In this document: piece by piece, positions 17,203 through 25,229 of the stretch
Numbering within the stretch: the stretch's first letter is position 1
Layout of the letters: the number at the start of each line of letters is the position of its first letter
Source: Cytobacillus oceanisediminis
GTDB taxonomy: Bacteria; Bacillota; Bacilli; Bacillales; Cytobacillaceae
Assembly: GCF_004366035.1 (NCBI RefSeq)
Contig: NZ_SOEE01000003.1
Location: 461,840-525,839, forward strand
Length of the DNA: 64,000 nucleotides
Direction: 5' to 3'
The notes under the pieces: generated by a model
Seen by the model: the letters and a program-made list of their open reading frames with translations, nothing else
What the model was told of the DNA's origin: nothing
Database searches by the model: none
Made by a program: the position numbers and the translations under genes

Positions 17203-17294
17203 ATGATCTGCCCCCTGTCAAGAAGACAGTAGAAATAATAAAAAAGCTTTAGGCGGCTTTAGCTCTATATTCTATAGGGCTAAGGCGGTTTAAG
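17203..17294 (-). mobile_element. Remnant of an IS3-family (IS150-like) element end
   Basis: On the minus strand the last 14 codons of a transposase orfB are intact and read LNRLSPIEYRAKAA plus stop (stop codon at 17250-17252). SPxEYR near the C-terminus is characteristic of IS3-family transposases. Outside it lies TGATCTGCCCCCTGTCAAG, which looks like the terminal inverted repeat. The rest of the element is absent. Confidence 0.65.
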
Positions 17295-17302
17295 TGTTTT
17301 GG

Positions 17303-17545
17303 TTTTCTGCTGAAGATTTTACCGAAATGAAATGGCAAGAACTTGTACGACGATTAGACGAGGGATTAGCTTAGCGGCAAAATGAGATTGAGGCAGCCAC
17401 GGAATTAAAATTGCATGAACAAATCCCCCATTTTCCTGTAGACGCGCTTTGGTGGGGGGCGTTATCAAATTTGTGCACACATAACACTTATCATATTGGA
17501 CAGATCATCTATATTCGAAAAGTCCAGGGGTTCAAGGCAAAGTAA
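17303..17545 (+). pseudogene. C-terminal remnant of a DinB-family gene
   Basis: The frame reads FSAEDFTEMKWQELVRRLDE, has an in-frame TAG, and ends with HNTYHIGQIIYIRKVQG plus stop. HNxYHxGQI is the C-terminal metal-binding motif of DinB/YfiT proteins. The N-terminus is missing and is replaced by the IS3 remnant, so the gene was probably cut by that element. Confidence 0.65.
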
Positions 17546-17572
17546 AGAGTAAAAAGAAAAGAGGAGGATACA

Positions 17573-18061
17573 ATGGAGCGGAAAGAATATGAATGGGTCA
17601 AAGAGAATCGAGAAGTGCTTTTGGACTTTTGCAGTAAAATGGATCCAAAAGATTTTACGTGTGAACTGGGTTTTGGCTGGCAGAGTGTGCGTGACACACT
17701 TGTTCATGTAGCGAATTGTTATCATGGCTGGCTAGGATCATTTGTTTTATTAAAAACGAAGAAGCCTATCACGCCTAGAGAAAACATTCCGACAATCGGT
17801 ATCGAGGAAATCAGGACATTGTTTGAACAAGCAGATGCTTATGTGTATGAAGTTCTTGAGTCATTTTCTCAAAAAATGGATGAGTCAATCGTGCAGCCTA
17901 TTCCTTGGAGAGAATCAACTGAGGAGATTTCAATGACTCCTCGAAAACTGTTCATGCATACTGTCACTCACGAATACCATCACAAAGGACAGATAATGGC
18001 GATGGCCCGCCAGTTAGGGTATGAACCGCCAAATACAGATGTTCTGGGGACGAGAGAGTAG
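17573..18061 (+). CDS. DinB-family protein (putative metal-dependent hydrolase or thiol transferase)
   Basis: The protein has 162 residues, the usual size for this four-helix-bundle family. The three His ligands of the metal site are visible: one in LVHVANCYHGWL and two in HEYHHKGQIM near the C-terminus. ATG 17573 follows AGAGGAGG. It lies 27 bp behind the truncated DinB copy, so this locus once held two relatives. DinB-fold enzymes include mycothiol- and bacillithiol-dependent S-transferases. The substrate is not evident here. A bidirectional hairpin follows. Confidence 0.85.
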   Translation: MERKEYEWVKENREVLLDFCSKMDPKDFTCELGFGWQSVRDTLVHVANCYHGWLGSFVLLKTKKPITPRENIPTIGIEEIRTLFEQADAYVYEVLESFSQKMDESIVQPIPWRESTEEISMTPRKLFMHTVTHEYHHKGQIMAMARQLGYEPPNTDVLGTRE

Positions 18062-18070
18062 ATAGATAAG

Positions 18071-18116
18071 AAAGGATGCCCAATGGTGCTGTACGTAATA
18101 TCGATGGGCACCCTTT
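18071..18116. terminator. Bidirectional hairpin between two convergent DinB genes
   Basis: AAAGGATGCCCA pairs with TGGGCACCCTTT (one mismatch) around a 21-nt loop. It sits between the plus-strand gene ending at 18061 and the minus-strand gene ending at 18155. Confidence 0.6.
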
Positions 18117-18154
18117 GTACTATTAAGACTAAAATTAAAATGATCTTTGCTTTT

Positions 18155-18625
18155 TTAGTTCTTTACTCCTGTATGATGAATAACCCGTTCCATCGCTTGA
18201 ATATGCCCCAAATGGTTTGCCTCATGAAACAGCGCAAATTCGGCTAATTCACCAAAGGTTTCAAGTCCCAAAAATGGTTTATCCAGCTTTTCATTTAACC
18301 GTTCAGCTGGAATTTGCTGGATTCGGGCCAATTGATCCTTCAGCTGTATAATGAGCTCATCTGCTTCAGGTATATCACCTTTCCAATCAGCCGGCTTTGT
18401 ACCGTTTCCAAATAATTCAATATAGTTTGCAGGGATATGGGTCGTTTTGCGGGGAAAGCCGAACATAAACTGTTCACAGACCGTTAATACATGGCCAATA
18501 TGCCAATGGATCGTGTTGTTAAAACCGTCTGGCTGTATACTTGCTACATCCTTTGATACTGACTCGATCTTTTTAATAAAATAACCTCTTGTCTTCTCAA
18601 ACTGTTTAAACACTAGTTCATTCAT
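18155..18625 (-). CDS. DinB-family protein (DinB_2 type)
   Basis: The protein has 156 residues counted from ATG 18625, chosen because AAGGGGAGA precedes it at proper spacing; an upstream TTG in frame would place the ribosome binding site inside the gene. Metal ligands are seen in NNTIHWHIGHVLTVCEQ and in HEANHLGHIQAM. This second subtype differs clearly from the convergent DinB gene at 17573, so the two are neighbours by family and not a recent duplication. Function is unknown; a bacillithiol-dependent S-transferase role is possible in this phylum. Confidence 0.85.
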   Translation of the reverse strand: MNELVFKQFEKTRGYFIKKIESVSKDVASIQPDGFNNTIHWHIGHVLTVCEQFMFGFPRKTTHIPANYIELFGNGTKPADWKGDIPEADELIIQLKDQLARIQQIPAERLNEKLDKPFLGLETFGELAEFALFHEANHLGHIQAMERVIHHTGVKN

Positions 18626-18975
18626 TCTTTTCTCCCCTTCCAAATATTCTCATCTGTTAATATACCAAAAATCCGGAAAGATTAGGAGTGTCAATGGACT
18701 GAAAAATTGATAATTGTTTTCTTTTATATACGGCGAAGGTTTTGTTTGAAATTAATAAATTTACATTTTGTAAATGGCAGGACCTTACATCCAACTAATT
18801 ATAATGTCACTTACTCAACGTTAAGCTAACCCGTAAGCTTTACTTTCTTTACACACCCCTGCCACCCGCCTGTATTCAATGATGAAACCACGGAAGAAGC
18901 AAGACGCGACTGCAATGGAGGGATTAAAGCAAGCAGGCTATTGATAAGGTCATTTATTATCATTCAATTTGGTTG
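18626..18975. other. Intergenic region with a possible coding scrap
   Basis: At 18860-18925 the plus strand reads CHPPVFNDETTEEARRD and then GGIKAS, which looks like a scrap of an enzyme I cannot place. There is no start codon or ribosome binding site and it is cut at both ends. The rest shows nothing. Confidence 0.25.
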
Positions 18976-20319
18976 TTAAAATATCATCGGAATAAAAGTA
19001 ACCCCAACCACAGCAATCACAAACAAAATAATAAGCGATACTAAACAATATCCCCAAATATCTTTCAAAGACAACCCGGACAAACCTAAAGCAGGGAGAA
19101 CAAAGAAGGGCTGCAGTAAGTTTGTTACTAGATCTCCTATGGAGACCGTGTTGATTGCTGCTGATACAGGGATTCCCATGGTTTGTGCCGCTTCAACCAT
19201 GATTGGGCCCTGGATTTGCCACTGGCCCCCGGCTGAAGGCACGAAAATATTAACAATAGAAGCAGACAACAGACTAAAAAACGGGAAAGTGAATTCATTT
19301 GAAATAGCCACAATGCCGTTTGATATCATGACAATTAAACCAGAGCCGATCATCATCCCCATGATTCCAGCGTAGAAAGGAAATTGCAGGGCGATTCCGC
19401 CGGCTGAAGGCATGGCGCTGGTAATCGCGCTAATATAGCTTTTTGGAGAACCATGTAAGGCCAGGCCAAGAATAATAAAGCCAAAGTTCAGAATGTTAAG
19501 GTCGAGATTGAACCCACTTTTTGAGAAATACATAAATAGCCAGATCGCACCAATTGCAACAATTAGATAGTTTAAAACTTTACTATTATCCAATCGATCT
19601 GCAATAGTTGGAGTTTCTCCAACTGTAACAGGAGATGCTTCCAAGCTGGCGGCGATTTCATCGTTTCTGTAAAATGGAACGACTTCATCCGATTTAGGCA
19701 TCATTTTTATATAGGCAAAAATGACAGCTGCCAAGCCGACTAATGCCACAAACAGCATGGTCGGGCTTAAGATTGTTTCTGTTAATGGTATTAGTCCGAT
19801 TTTCTCTTCTAAGGAGTGCTGTGGAGTATTCACTAGGAGAGGTGCAGTCAATGTAATGCTGATTGGGAGTATGGCGATTGTTGCGGTGTAAGCTGCAGCG
19901 ATGAGAATTCGAAAGTCTGCTGTCTGGACGTTTCTAGCTACTTCCATTGCAAAGAGTGTTCCTAATACGAATCCTAATCCCCAGCTAAGATAACCGCCGA
20001 GAGCAGCGACAATCATCGTAATTATAATTGCTGACTTCTGTGTTTTAGGAATGGTCGCTCCTTTTTGAACCCATCTCTGGACAAGCGGTGCTTTAACGAG
20101 CGCATATCCAGTTATAATGATCAGGATCATTTGTGTTGTAAAAGCTAGAAAGCCCCAAAAACCGTTGTACCAGTGTTCAACCATGCCAAAGAAGCTTTCA
20201 CCAGTCATAATCATACCCATTGCCAAAACAATTAGGGTCAGTAGCAGGGCAAAGATGAAGGCATTCGGTAAATACTTTTCAACACCAACTTTAAAACTCT
20301 GCGAAATCGTTCTTAACAT
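18976..20319 (-). CDS. atoE: Short-chain fatty acid transporter, AtoE/TIGR00366 family
   Basis: The protein has 447 residues with about 11 membrane segments spread along its length, as in AtoE. Family features include GYLSWGLGFVLG and the C-terminal FVPSAGGQWQIQGPIM stretch. It should import acetoacetate, butyrate or related short-chain acids. The gene is divergent from a TetR regulator. Its own promoter region has TTGACA-N16-TAAAAC with the regulator's operator inside the spacer (20455-20482). It therefore belongs to the same regulon as the CoA ligase operon at 21339-26408. ATG 20319 follows AAGGAGG. Confidence 0.85.
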   Translation of the reverse strand: MLRTISQSFKVGVEKYLPNAFIFALLLTLIVLAMGMIMTGESFFGMVEHWYNGFWGFLAFTTQMILIIITGYALVKAPLVQRWVQKGATIPKTQKSAIIITMIVAALGGYLSWGLGFVLGTLFAMEVARNVQTADFRILIAAAYTATIAILPISITLTAPLLVNTPQHSLEEKIGLIPLTETILSPTMLFVALVGLAAVIFAYIKMMPKSDEVVPFYRNDEIAASLEASPVTVGETPTIADRLDNSKVLNYLIVAIGAIWLFMYFSKSGFNLDLNILNFGFIILGLALHGSPKSYISAITSAMPSAGGIALQFPFYAGIMGMMIGSGLIVMISNGIVAISNEFTFPFFSLLSASIVNIFVPSAGGQWQIQGPIMVEAAQTMGIPVSAAINTVSIGDLVTNLLQPFFVLPALGLSGLSLKDIWGYCLVSLIILFVIAVVGVTFIPMIF

Positions 20320-20402
20320 CTAAATCCTCCTTAAATTTAATCTTACGCCTATTTTTTGGTAACAGGCTTTAATAAAGCGCTTACATTTACATAGAAAACA
20401 GG

Positions 20403-20445
20403 TTGACGAAGTATGGATCAATTGAGAATATATAAACTATAGTCT
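20403..20445 (+). promoter_or_regulatory. Candidate tetR promoter with operator O1
   Basis: TTGACG (20403-20408), 17-nt spacer, GAATAT (20426-20431). Directly downstream AAACTATAGTCT (20434-20445) matches the regulon palindrome AGACTATAGTCT in 11 of 12 positions, placed to block transcription start. Confidence 0.55.
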
Positions 20446-20454
20446 ATGAATGTA

Positions 20455-20482
20455 GTTTTACAAACCGTAGTCTATTTGTCAA
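20455..20482 (-). promoter_or_regulatory. atoE promoter with operator O2 in the spacer
   Basis: On the minus strand TTGACA (20477-20482), 16-nt spacer, TAAAAC (20455-20460). The spacer contains AGACTACGGTTT (20462-20473), 9 of 12 matches to the palindrome. Same geometry as the promoter at 21234. Confidence 0.65.
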
Positions 20483-20519
20483 GTTTATTTTTAATTTTCT
20501 GAAAAGGAATGATAGTCCG

Positions 20520-21113
20520 GTGAATAAAAGGCAGCTGCAAGCATTGGAGACAAAGAAAAGAATTTTAAAAATTGCATTGGAATTGTTTCAGGAGAAGGGC
20601 TTCAGCAATGTGACTGTTGATGAAATCATTGAAAAATCCCAAACGTCCAAAGGCGCATTTTATAATCATTTTAAAAGCAAGCATGATATTTTCTTTGAAA
20701 AGTTTCAGGAAGTTGACCAATATTATGTGCAGAAATTAGAACCGGAATTTCATTTATTCAACTCTGCAGAGGAAAAACTCGGATGGTTTTTCTTCAAGCA
20801 GATGGAGTATATTGAGTTGAATCTTGGCTGGGATGTTATAAGAACCATATATGAGCACGAGCTTAATGTTGAAGCAGAAAGTTTTTTCTTAATACCTGAC
20901 AGACCGCTTTATCAAATCCTAGGAAAGTTATGTGACGAAGGAAAACGGAATGGGGAGTTACGTACGGATCTTTCCACAGTCGAAATGGTTGATATATTTG
21001 CCCGCACCATAAGAGGAATTCTTTATGACTGGGGGATCAATAAAGGTGCTTTTTCGCTGCAAAATGAACAGAGGTTTTTATTTGACGCGGTAATCAGAGG
21101 GTTAAAAAAGTAA
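20520..21113 (+). CDS. TetR/AcrR-family transcriptional repressor of the fatty acid regulon
   Basis: The protein has 197 residues. The N-terminal TetR helix-turn-helix reads VDEIIEKSQTSKGAFYNHF (about 35-55), followed by a ligand-binding helical domain. GTG 20520 is the start, with AAAGGA about 10 bp upstream. It lies between the divergent AtoE gene and the CoA ligase operon. Four copies of a 12-bp palindrome lie at the promoters around it, which makes it the likely repressor. An acyl-CoA or the free acid is the likely inducer. A terminator follows, so it is transcribed separately from the ligase operon. Confidence 0.88.
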   Translation: MNKRQLQALETKKRILKIALELFQEKGFSNVTVDEIIEKSQTSKGAFYNHFKSKHDIFFEKFQEVDQYYVQKLEPEFHLFNSAEEKLGWFFFKQMEYIELNLGWDVIRTIYEHELNVEAESFFLIPDRPLYQILGKLCDEGKRNGELRTDLSTVEMVDIFARTIRGILYDWGINKGAFSLQNEQRFLFDAVIRGLKK

Positions 21114-21125
21114 AAGAATAAAAGT

Positions 21126-21160
21126 AAAAAGGCATCCCAAGAGGGGCCTTTTTATTTTTT
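21126..21160 (+). terminator. Terminator behind tetR
   Basis: AAAAAGGC pairs with GCCTTTTT around a 12-nt loop, followed by ATTTTTT. Confidence 0.7.
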
Positions 21161-21233
21161 AAAATTATAATCTAGAATTCTAAGATTTTGGGACAATGAA
21201 CATAAATGAATTGAATTCTGAATATAAAAAATA

Positions 21234-21261
21234 TTGACACATAGACTACAGTCTGTAAAAT
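21234..21261 (+). promoter_or_regulatory. Catabolic operon promoter with operator O3 in the spacer
   Basis: TTGACA (21234-21239), 16-nt spacer, TAAAAT (21256-21261). The spacer holds AGACTACAGTCT (21243-21254), 11 of 12 matches to the palindrome. The leader to the ligase start is about 70 nt. Confidence 0.75.
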
Positions 21262-21270
21262 AGCAATTAA

Positions 21271-21282
21271 AGACTATAGTCT
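21271..21282. promoter_or_regulatory. Operator O4, perfect palindrome
   Basis: AGACTATAGTCT is a perfect 12-bp palindrome located about 10 bp downstream of the -10 box at 21256, 28 bp centre to centre from O3. A pair of sites at this promoter suggests cooperative repression. Confidence 0.75.
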
Positions 21283-21338
21283 ATATAAAACACTTACTAT
21301 TTTGAAAGCGTATTCAAAAAAAGAAAGGTGGATCTATT

Positions 21339-22853
21339 TTGCTTACGTACGGAAACTTGACATTGCATTCATTACTGAAAAAACAAACAGAAAGATATCC
21401 TGATAAGGAATTCATTGTTTTTAAAGATGAATCCATCACCTATCGTGAATTCCTCAATCGAACAGAAAAGATGGCGGGCTGGCTGTTGGATAGAGGAATA
21501 CGAAAAGGTGATACTGTCGCTGCTTTTCTCTCCAATTCTCCGTTGTTTTACGAGACCTGGTTCAGCTGTGCGGCCATCGGTGCTATTCTGTTGCCGATCA
21601 ACACAGCTTCGACACCTTCTGAATTGGAGTATTTCTTAAGCCACTCTGATTCAAAGGGATTTATTTATGAAGAGAACCTAGTTAATGAGCAGCATTTGAT
21701 GGTGGCAGAAGATCTATCTCTCCTTTTTATTCAAAAGGATGAAGAGAATTGGAAAAGAGAGAAGGAGGCAAGCCAGTTCACCCCATCGGATGAACCGATT
21801 GACCCTGATGATGTTGCCTGCATCATGTATACCTCCGGAACGACTGCAAAGCCCAAAGGTGTGCTCATTACACATGAAAATTACTTGTTTGCAGGTCATT
21901 CATCTGTCCTTTATCAGCAGCTGACTTCAGAAGATCGCTATCTAATCTTTTTGCCGCTATTCCATGCCAACTCACAGTACTATACTTCCATGGCCATGCT
22001 TGCTGCTGGTGGAACCATTATCTTATTGGAACGGTTTAAATCTTCAACATTTTGGGATGATGTAAATCGGTATCGCCCAACCGTCTCAAGTCTTGTGGCT
22101 ACTGTTATTAAAATGCTGCTTGAATGTCCAAACCATCCAGCTGAAAAGGAGCATACCCTTTGCAAAGCTGGGTATGGTTTATTTATCACCCATCATGATT
22201 TGGTCAAATTTAAGGAAAGGTTTGGTATTAAGCTCTATCAATGGTATGGCATGACAGAATCGATCACCACTAACATTGTTACACCTCTTCATGAAGAAAT
22301 GATTACGGACCCTGTTTCCGGGATTGTCCCGATTGGGAAGCCAGGCTTGGGCCATGAAATAAAGATTGTTAGGGAAGATGGCAAAGTGGCGATCCCTGGG
22401 GAAGTTGGAGAAATCATTATTAAAAGTCCATCTCTTATGAAAGGTTATTACAAGAATCCAGAGGCTACAGCCAAAACATTGCAGCATGGCTATCTTTATA
22501 CAGGGGACAAAGGCTATTACAATGAGGAAGGATTTATTTGGTTTGTTGACCGGAACAAAGACATGATTAAACGTGCTGGGGAAAATATTTCTTCCATAGA
22601 AGTTGAGAATGTTCTATCAAACCACGGTTCCGTGGAAGAGTGCGCCGTGATCGGGGAACCGGATTCATTGCGGGAAGAAGCAGTTATAGCCTATATAAGA
22701 TGCTCAGAAGGAAAACAGGTTTCATCAGATGAGCTTTATGAATTCTGTAAAGATCGTCTATCCTATTTTAAAGTTCCGCAGGAGTTCCGATTTGTGGATG
22801 ACTTCCCAAGAACCTCTATAGGGAAAATCCAAAAGAATTTATTAAGAAAATAA
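21339..22853 (+). CDS. Acyl-CoA synthetase (AMP-forming), CaiC/fatty acid type
   Basis: The protein has 504 residues, the standard class I adenylate-forming size. Motif A3 reads IMYTSGTTAKPKGV; GMTES (A5) and YTGDKGYYNEEGFIWFVDR (A7) follow; the catalytic Lys sits in SIGKIQKNLLRK at the C-terminus. The start is TTG 21339, preceded by AAAGGTGG at good spacing. It activates a carboxylic acid to its CoA ester with ATP. The downstream genes supply uptake, 3-hydroxyacyl-CoA oxidation and thiolysis, so a short- or medium-chain 3-hydroxy acid, such as 3-hydroxybutyrate, is a plausible substrate. That is inference. It is the first gene of a four-gene operon under TetR control. Confidence 0.87.
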   Translation: MLTYGNLTLHSLLKKQTERYPDKEFIVFKDESITYREFLNRTEKMAGWLLDRGIRKGDTVAAFLSNSPLFYETWFSCAAIGAILLPINTASTPSELEYFLSHSDSKGFIYEENLVNEQHLMVAEDLSLLFIQKDEENWKREKEASQFTPSDEPIDPDDVACIMYTSGTTAKPKGVLITHENYLFAGHSSVLYQQLTSEDRYLIFLPLFHANSQYYTSMAMLAAGGTIILLERFKSSTFWDDVNRYRPTVSSLVATVIKMLLECPNHPAEKEHTLCKAGYGLFITHHDLVKFKERFGIKLYQWYGMTESITTNIVTPLHEEMITDPVSGIVPIGKPGLGHEIKIVREDGKVAIPGEVGEIIIKSPSLMKGYYKNPEATAKTLQHGYLYTGDKGYYNEEGFIWFVDRNKDMIKRAGENISSIEVENVLSNHGSVEECAVIGEPDSLREEAVIAYIRCSEGKQVSSDELYEFCKDRLSYFKVPQEFRFVDDFPRTSIGKIQKNLLRK

Positions 22854-22894
22854 AAATAGATTAAGAGATTTTTATTTTAAAAGGGGGAAAATGA

Positions 22895-24211
22895 GTGGAA
22901 TTGTGGAGTGTCTTTACAATCCTGTTATCGTTGGGGCTTTTAATTTTCATGGCCTTGCGCGGATTCAGCATTATCATTATTGCTCCGATTGCGAGTATTA
23001 TTGTCATCCTGTTAAATGGCATGCCTTTTCTTGAAGGGATGCAGGAAAGTTATATGGCAGGATTCATTAACTTTGCGAAAAACTATTATTTGATATTCCT
23101 TTTTGCTGCTCTTTTCGGCAAGTTCATGGAAGACAGCGGTGCAGCGAGAAAAATTGCAGAAGCACTTTTGAGGATAATTGGACGTGAAAGCAAGTTTAAA
23201 GTCCTCATCGCCGTAGTGGTTATTAGTGCCATTCTTACTTATGGCGGGATCAATGTTTTTGTGGTAATCTTCGCGATGCTTCCGATCGCAAAGCCATTAT
23301 TCAAAGAGCTGGAAGTACCGTGGCACTTATTTGTCGGCGCATTCTTTTTTGGTATTGCGACCTTTACGATGACGATGACACCAGGAACCCCCTCCATCCA
23401 GAACATCATTCCCACTAAATATTTCGGTACAACGGTTACGGCAGCCCCGCTGCTTGGGATCATTGCTACGATTCTCGTCATTATCATCAATGTGTGGTAC
23501 TTGCGTTTTGCATTAAAACGTGCAGAAAGTCGTGGAGAAACTTACAGCAATATGAAAAATCCGGATAAGAATCCAAAGCGGGAAATGACAGATCAGTATG
23601 CTGATAAAAAACTGCCTCCTTTATTTGTCAGCATCCTTCCACCCGTATTTTTACTTGTTGCTTTGAATGCCTTTAAGCTCGATATCCTTTTAACCCTAAT
23701 GTTGTCAGTAGCTGTCTGCTTTGTGCTGTTTTGGCCATTTATTGAGAAGAAATTCAAGACTATCAATGTTGGTGCCACGAATACGGTTCTGCCAATCGTT
23801 AATACAAGTGCTGATGTGGGGTACGGTACAGTCATTGCTGCTACTGCAGGGTTTGCGGTTGTATCTGATTGGCTAACTAGTATACCGGGGTCTCCGTTAA
23901 TTTCATTATACCTGGCGACTACATTACTTGCGGGAATTACTGGATCGGCTTCAGGGGGACTTGGCATTGCCATGGAAACGCTCGGAAAAACCTATTTTGA
24001 TATGGGTCTGGATCCAGAAATTCTCCACCGAATTGCCGCTATGGCGTCGGGCGGATTTGATGCACTTCCGCACAATGGTGCTGTTATTACGATTCTGGCA
24101 GTGGTCGGTCTCACTCATAAAGATGCTTATCGTCATATTTTTGCAACCGCCGTTATTGCTCCTGTTATAGCTGCAATCCCGACTATTATTATTGCCTCAT
24201 TATTCTATTAA
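22895..24211 (+). CDS. GntP-family permease
   Basis: The protein has 438 residues with about 12 membrane segments. Features of the gluconate:H+ symporter family are visible, including TMTMTPGTPSIQNIIPT and GSASGGLGIAMETLG. The start is GTG 22895, with AAGGGGGAAA upstream. Members carry hydroxy acids such as gluconate, glycerate or 3-hydroxybutyrate. With a CoA ligase before it and a 3-hydroxyacyl-CoA dehydrogenase behind it, a 3-hydroxy acid is the best guess. The regulon thus has two transporters, this one and the AtoE protein. Confidence 0.85.
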   Translation: MELWSVFTILLSLGLLIFMALRGFSIIIIAPIASIIVILLNGMPFLEGMQESYMAGFINFAKNYYLIFLFAALFGKFMEDSGAARKIAEALLRIIGRESKFKVLIAVVVISAILTYGGINVFVVIFAMLPIAKPLFKELEVPWHLFVGAFFFGIATFTMTMTPGTPSIQNIIPTKYFGTTVTAAPLLGIIATILVIIINVWYLRFALKRAESRGETYSNMKNPDKNPKREMTDQYADKKLPPLFVSILPPVFLLVALNAFKLDILLTLMLSVAVCFVLFWPFIEKKFKTINVGATNTVLPIVNTSADVGYGTVIAATAGFAVVSDWLTSIPGSPLISLYLATTLLAGITGSASGGLGIAMETLGKTYFDMGLDPEILHRIAAMASGGFDALPHNGAVITILAVVGLTHKDAYRHIFATAVIAPVIAAIPTIIIASLFY

Positions 24212-24222
24212 GAAAGGATGTA

Positions 24223-25176
24223 ATGACTATGTTTAAACAAATTGCCATTATTGGTGCTGGCACAATGGGATATGGCATTACCTTTCAATTTGCTCAAAAC
24301 AATCAAAATGTTATTTTAGTTGACCAATCTGAAGATGCACTTGTAAAAGCGAAAGAAAAGATCGAAAAGTACGCGGAAATCTTTCATCGGAAGGATCCAG
24401 TGCAATATGCTCGTGCTAATAAAATTATGAAACAGTTGACGTTTACCACTTCCTTAAGAAACGCAGCAGAAGCCGATTTAGTCACAGAATGCGTAGTTGA
24501 AAACCTTGAAGTGAAACAGCGTCTTTTTAAAGAAATGGATGAATTATTTCCGGAAGATACGATCTTCGTCTCCAACACATCAAGCTTAAAATTATCAGAC
24601 ATTATTCGCGATGTTCAGAAGCATCGTTCGAGAAGCCTGCTGACACACTGGTTCAATCCTGCCCATATTGTCCCGCTTGTTGAAATGCTTCAGACGGATG
24701 AGACCGACCCGGCAGTGTATGCGAAAGTGAAGCAACTTTTAACTCAATGCGGAAAAGTCACGATTGATGTGAAAAAAGAGCTTCCTGGCCTTGTTGCGAA
24801 CCGAATTCAAATTGCGATGGCCAGAGAAGTTTTGAGTCTTCTTGAAGATGATGCTGCAACAAAAGAGGATATTGACCGGGCTGTAGCCTATGGTCCAGGA
24901 TTCCGATTGGCACAAAGCGGCCTATTGGAGATTATGGATTTCGGCGGTCTGGATGTTTGGATCAAGGTGATGGAACAGCTTCAGCCTGCCATTGCTTCAG
25001 GTGTGAAGGAATATCCTACACTTACCAGCAAAGTGGAGGCAGGTAAGTTCGGAGTTAAGAATGGGGAAGGATTCTTTACTTATCCAAATGGAAGCATGGA
25101 TGATTATATCTTTGAAAGAGATGAGAAACTCATTGACCAGATGCTATTAAAATCAAAGCAGCAAGAAAGAGTGTGA
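24223..25176 (+). CDS. 3-hydroxyacyl-CoA dehydrogenase (3-hydroxybutyryl-CoA type)
   Basis: The protein has 317 residues, a little longer than the usual 285. The N-terminal NAD-binding motif is IGAGTMGYGI. The catalytic residues are seen as SNTSSL (Ser), THWFNPAHIVPLVE (His and Glu) and VANRI (Asn). The C-terminal domain carries KFGVKNGEGFFTYP, a hallmark of the family. It oxidises L-3-hydroxyacyl-CoA to 3-ketoacyl-CoA with NAD. ATG 24223 follows AGAAAGGA; a second ATG at 24229 is also possible. L-carnitine dehydrogenases are close relatives and cannot be fully excluded, but the thiolase next door favours beta-oxidation. Confidence 0.85.
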   Translation: MTMFKQIAIIGAGTMGYGITFQFAQNNQNVILVDQSEDALVKAKEKIEKYAEIFHRKDPVQYARANKIMKQLTFTTSLRNAAEADLVTECVVENLEVKQRLFKEMDELFPEDTIFVSNTSSLKLSDIIRDVQKHRSRSLLTHWFNPAHIVPLVEMLQTDETDPAVYAKVKQLLTQCGKVTIDVKKELPGLVANRIQIAMAREVLSLLEDDAATKEDIDRAVAYGPGFRLAQSGLLEIMDFGGLDVWIKVMEQLQPAIASGVKEYPTLTSKVEAGKFGVKNGEGFFTYPNGSMDDYIFERDEKLIDQMLLKSKQQERV

Positions 25177-25229
25177 AAGGAAAGAACGGTCGGGCGGTAT
25201 TTAATAGACATTTAAAGGAGGAAATCTTT

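Larger units (their letters stand above)
17150..17572. other. Patchwork of repeat, IS3 remnant and DinB remnant
   Basis: The gap holds a half REP-like element (17169-17202), an IS3 end (17203-17294) and a truncated DinB gene (17303-17545). No intact gene is present. Confidence 0.55.

Noticed and set aside
24223..25176. L-carnitine dehydrogenase call
   Set aside because: No carnitine pathway partner (BKACE-type or betaine genes) is present, whereas a thiolase is.
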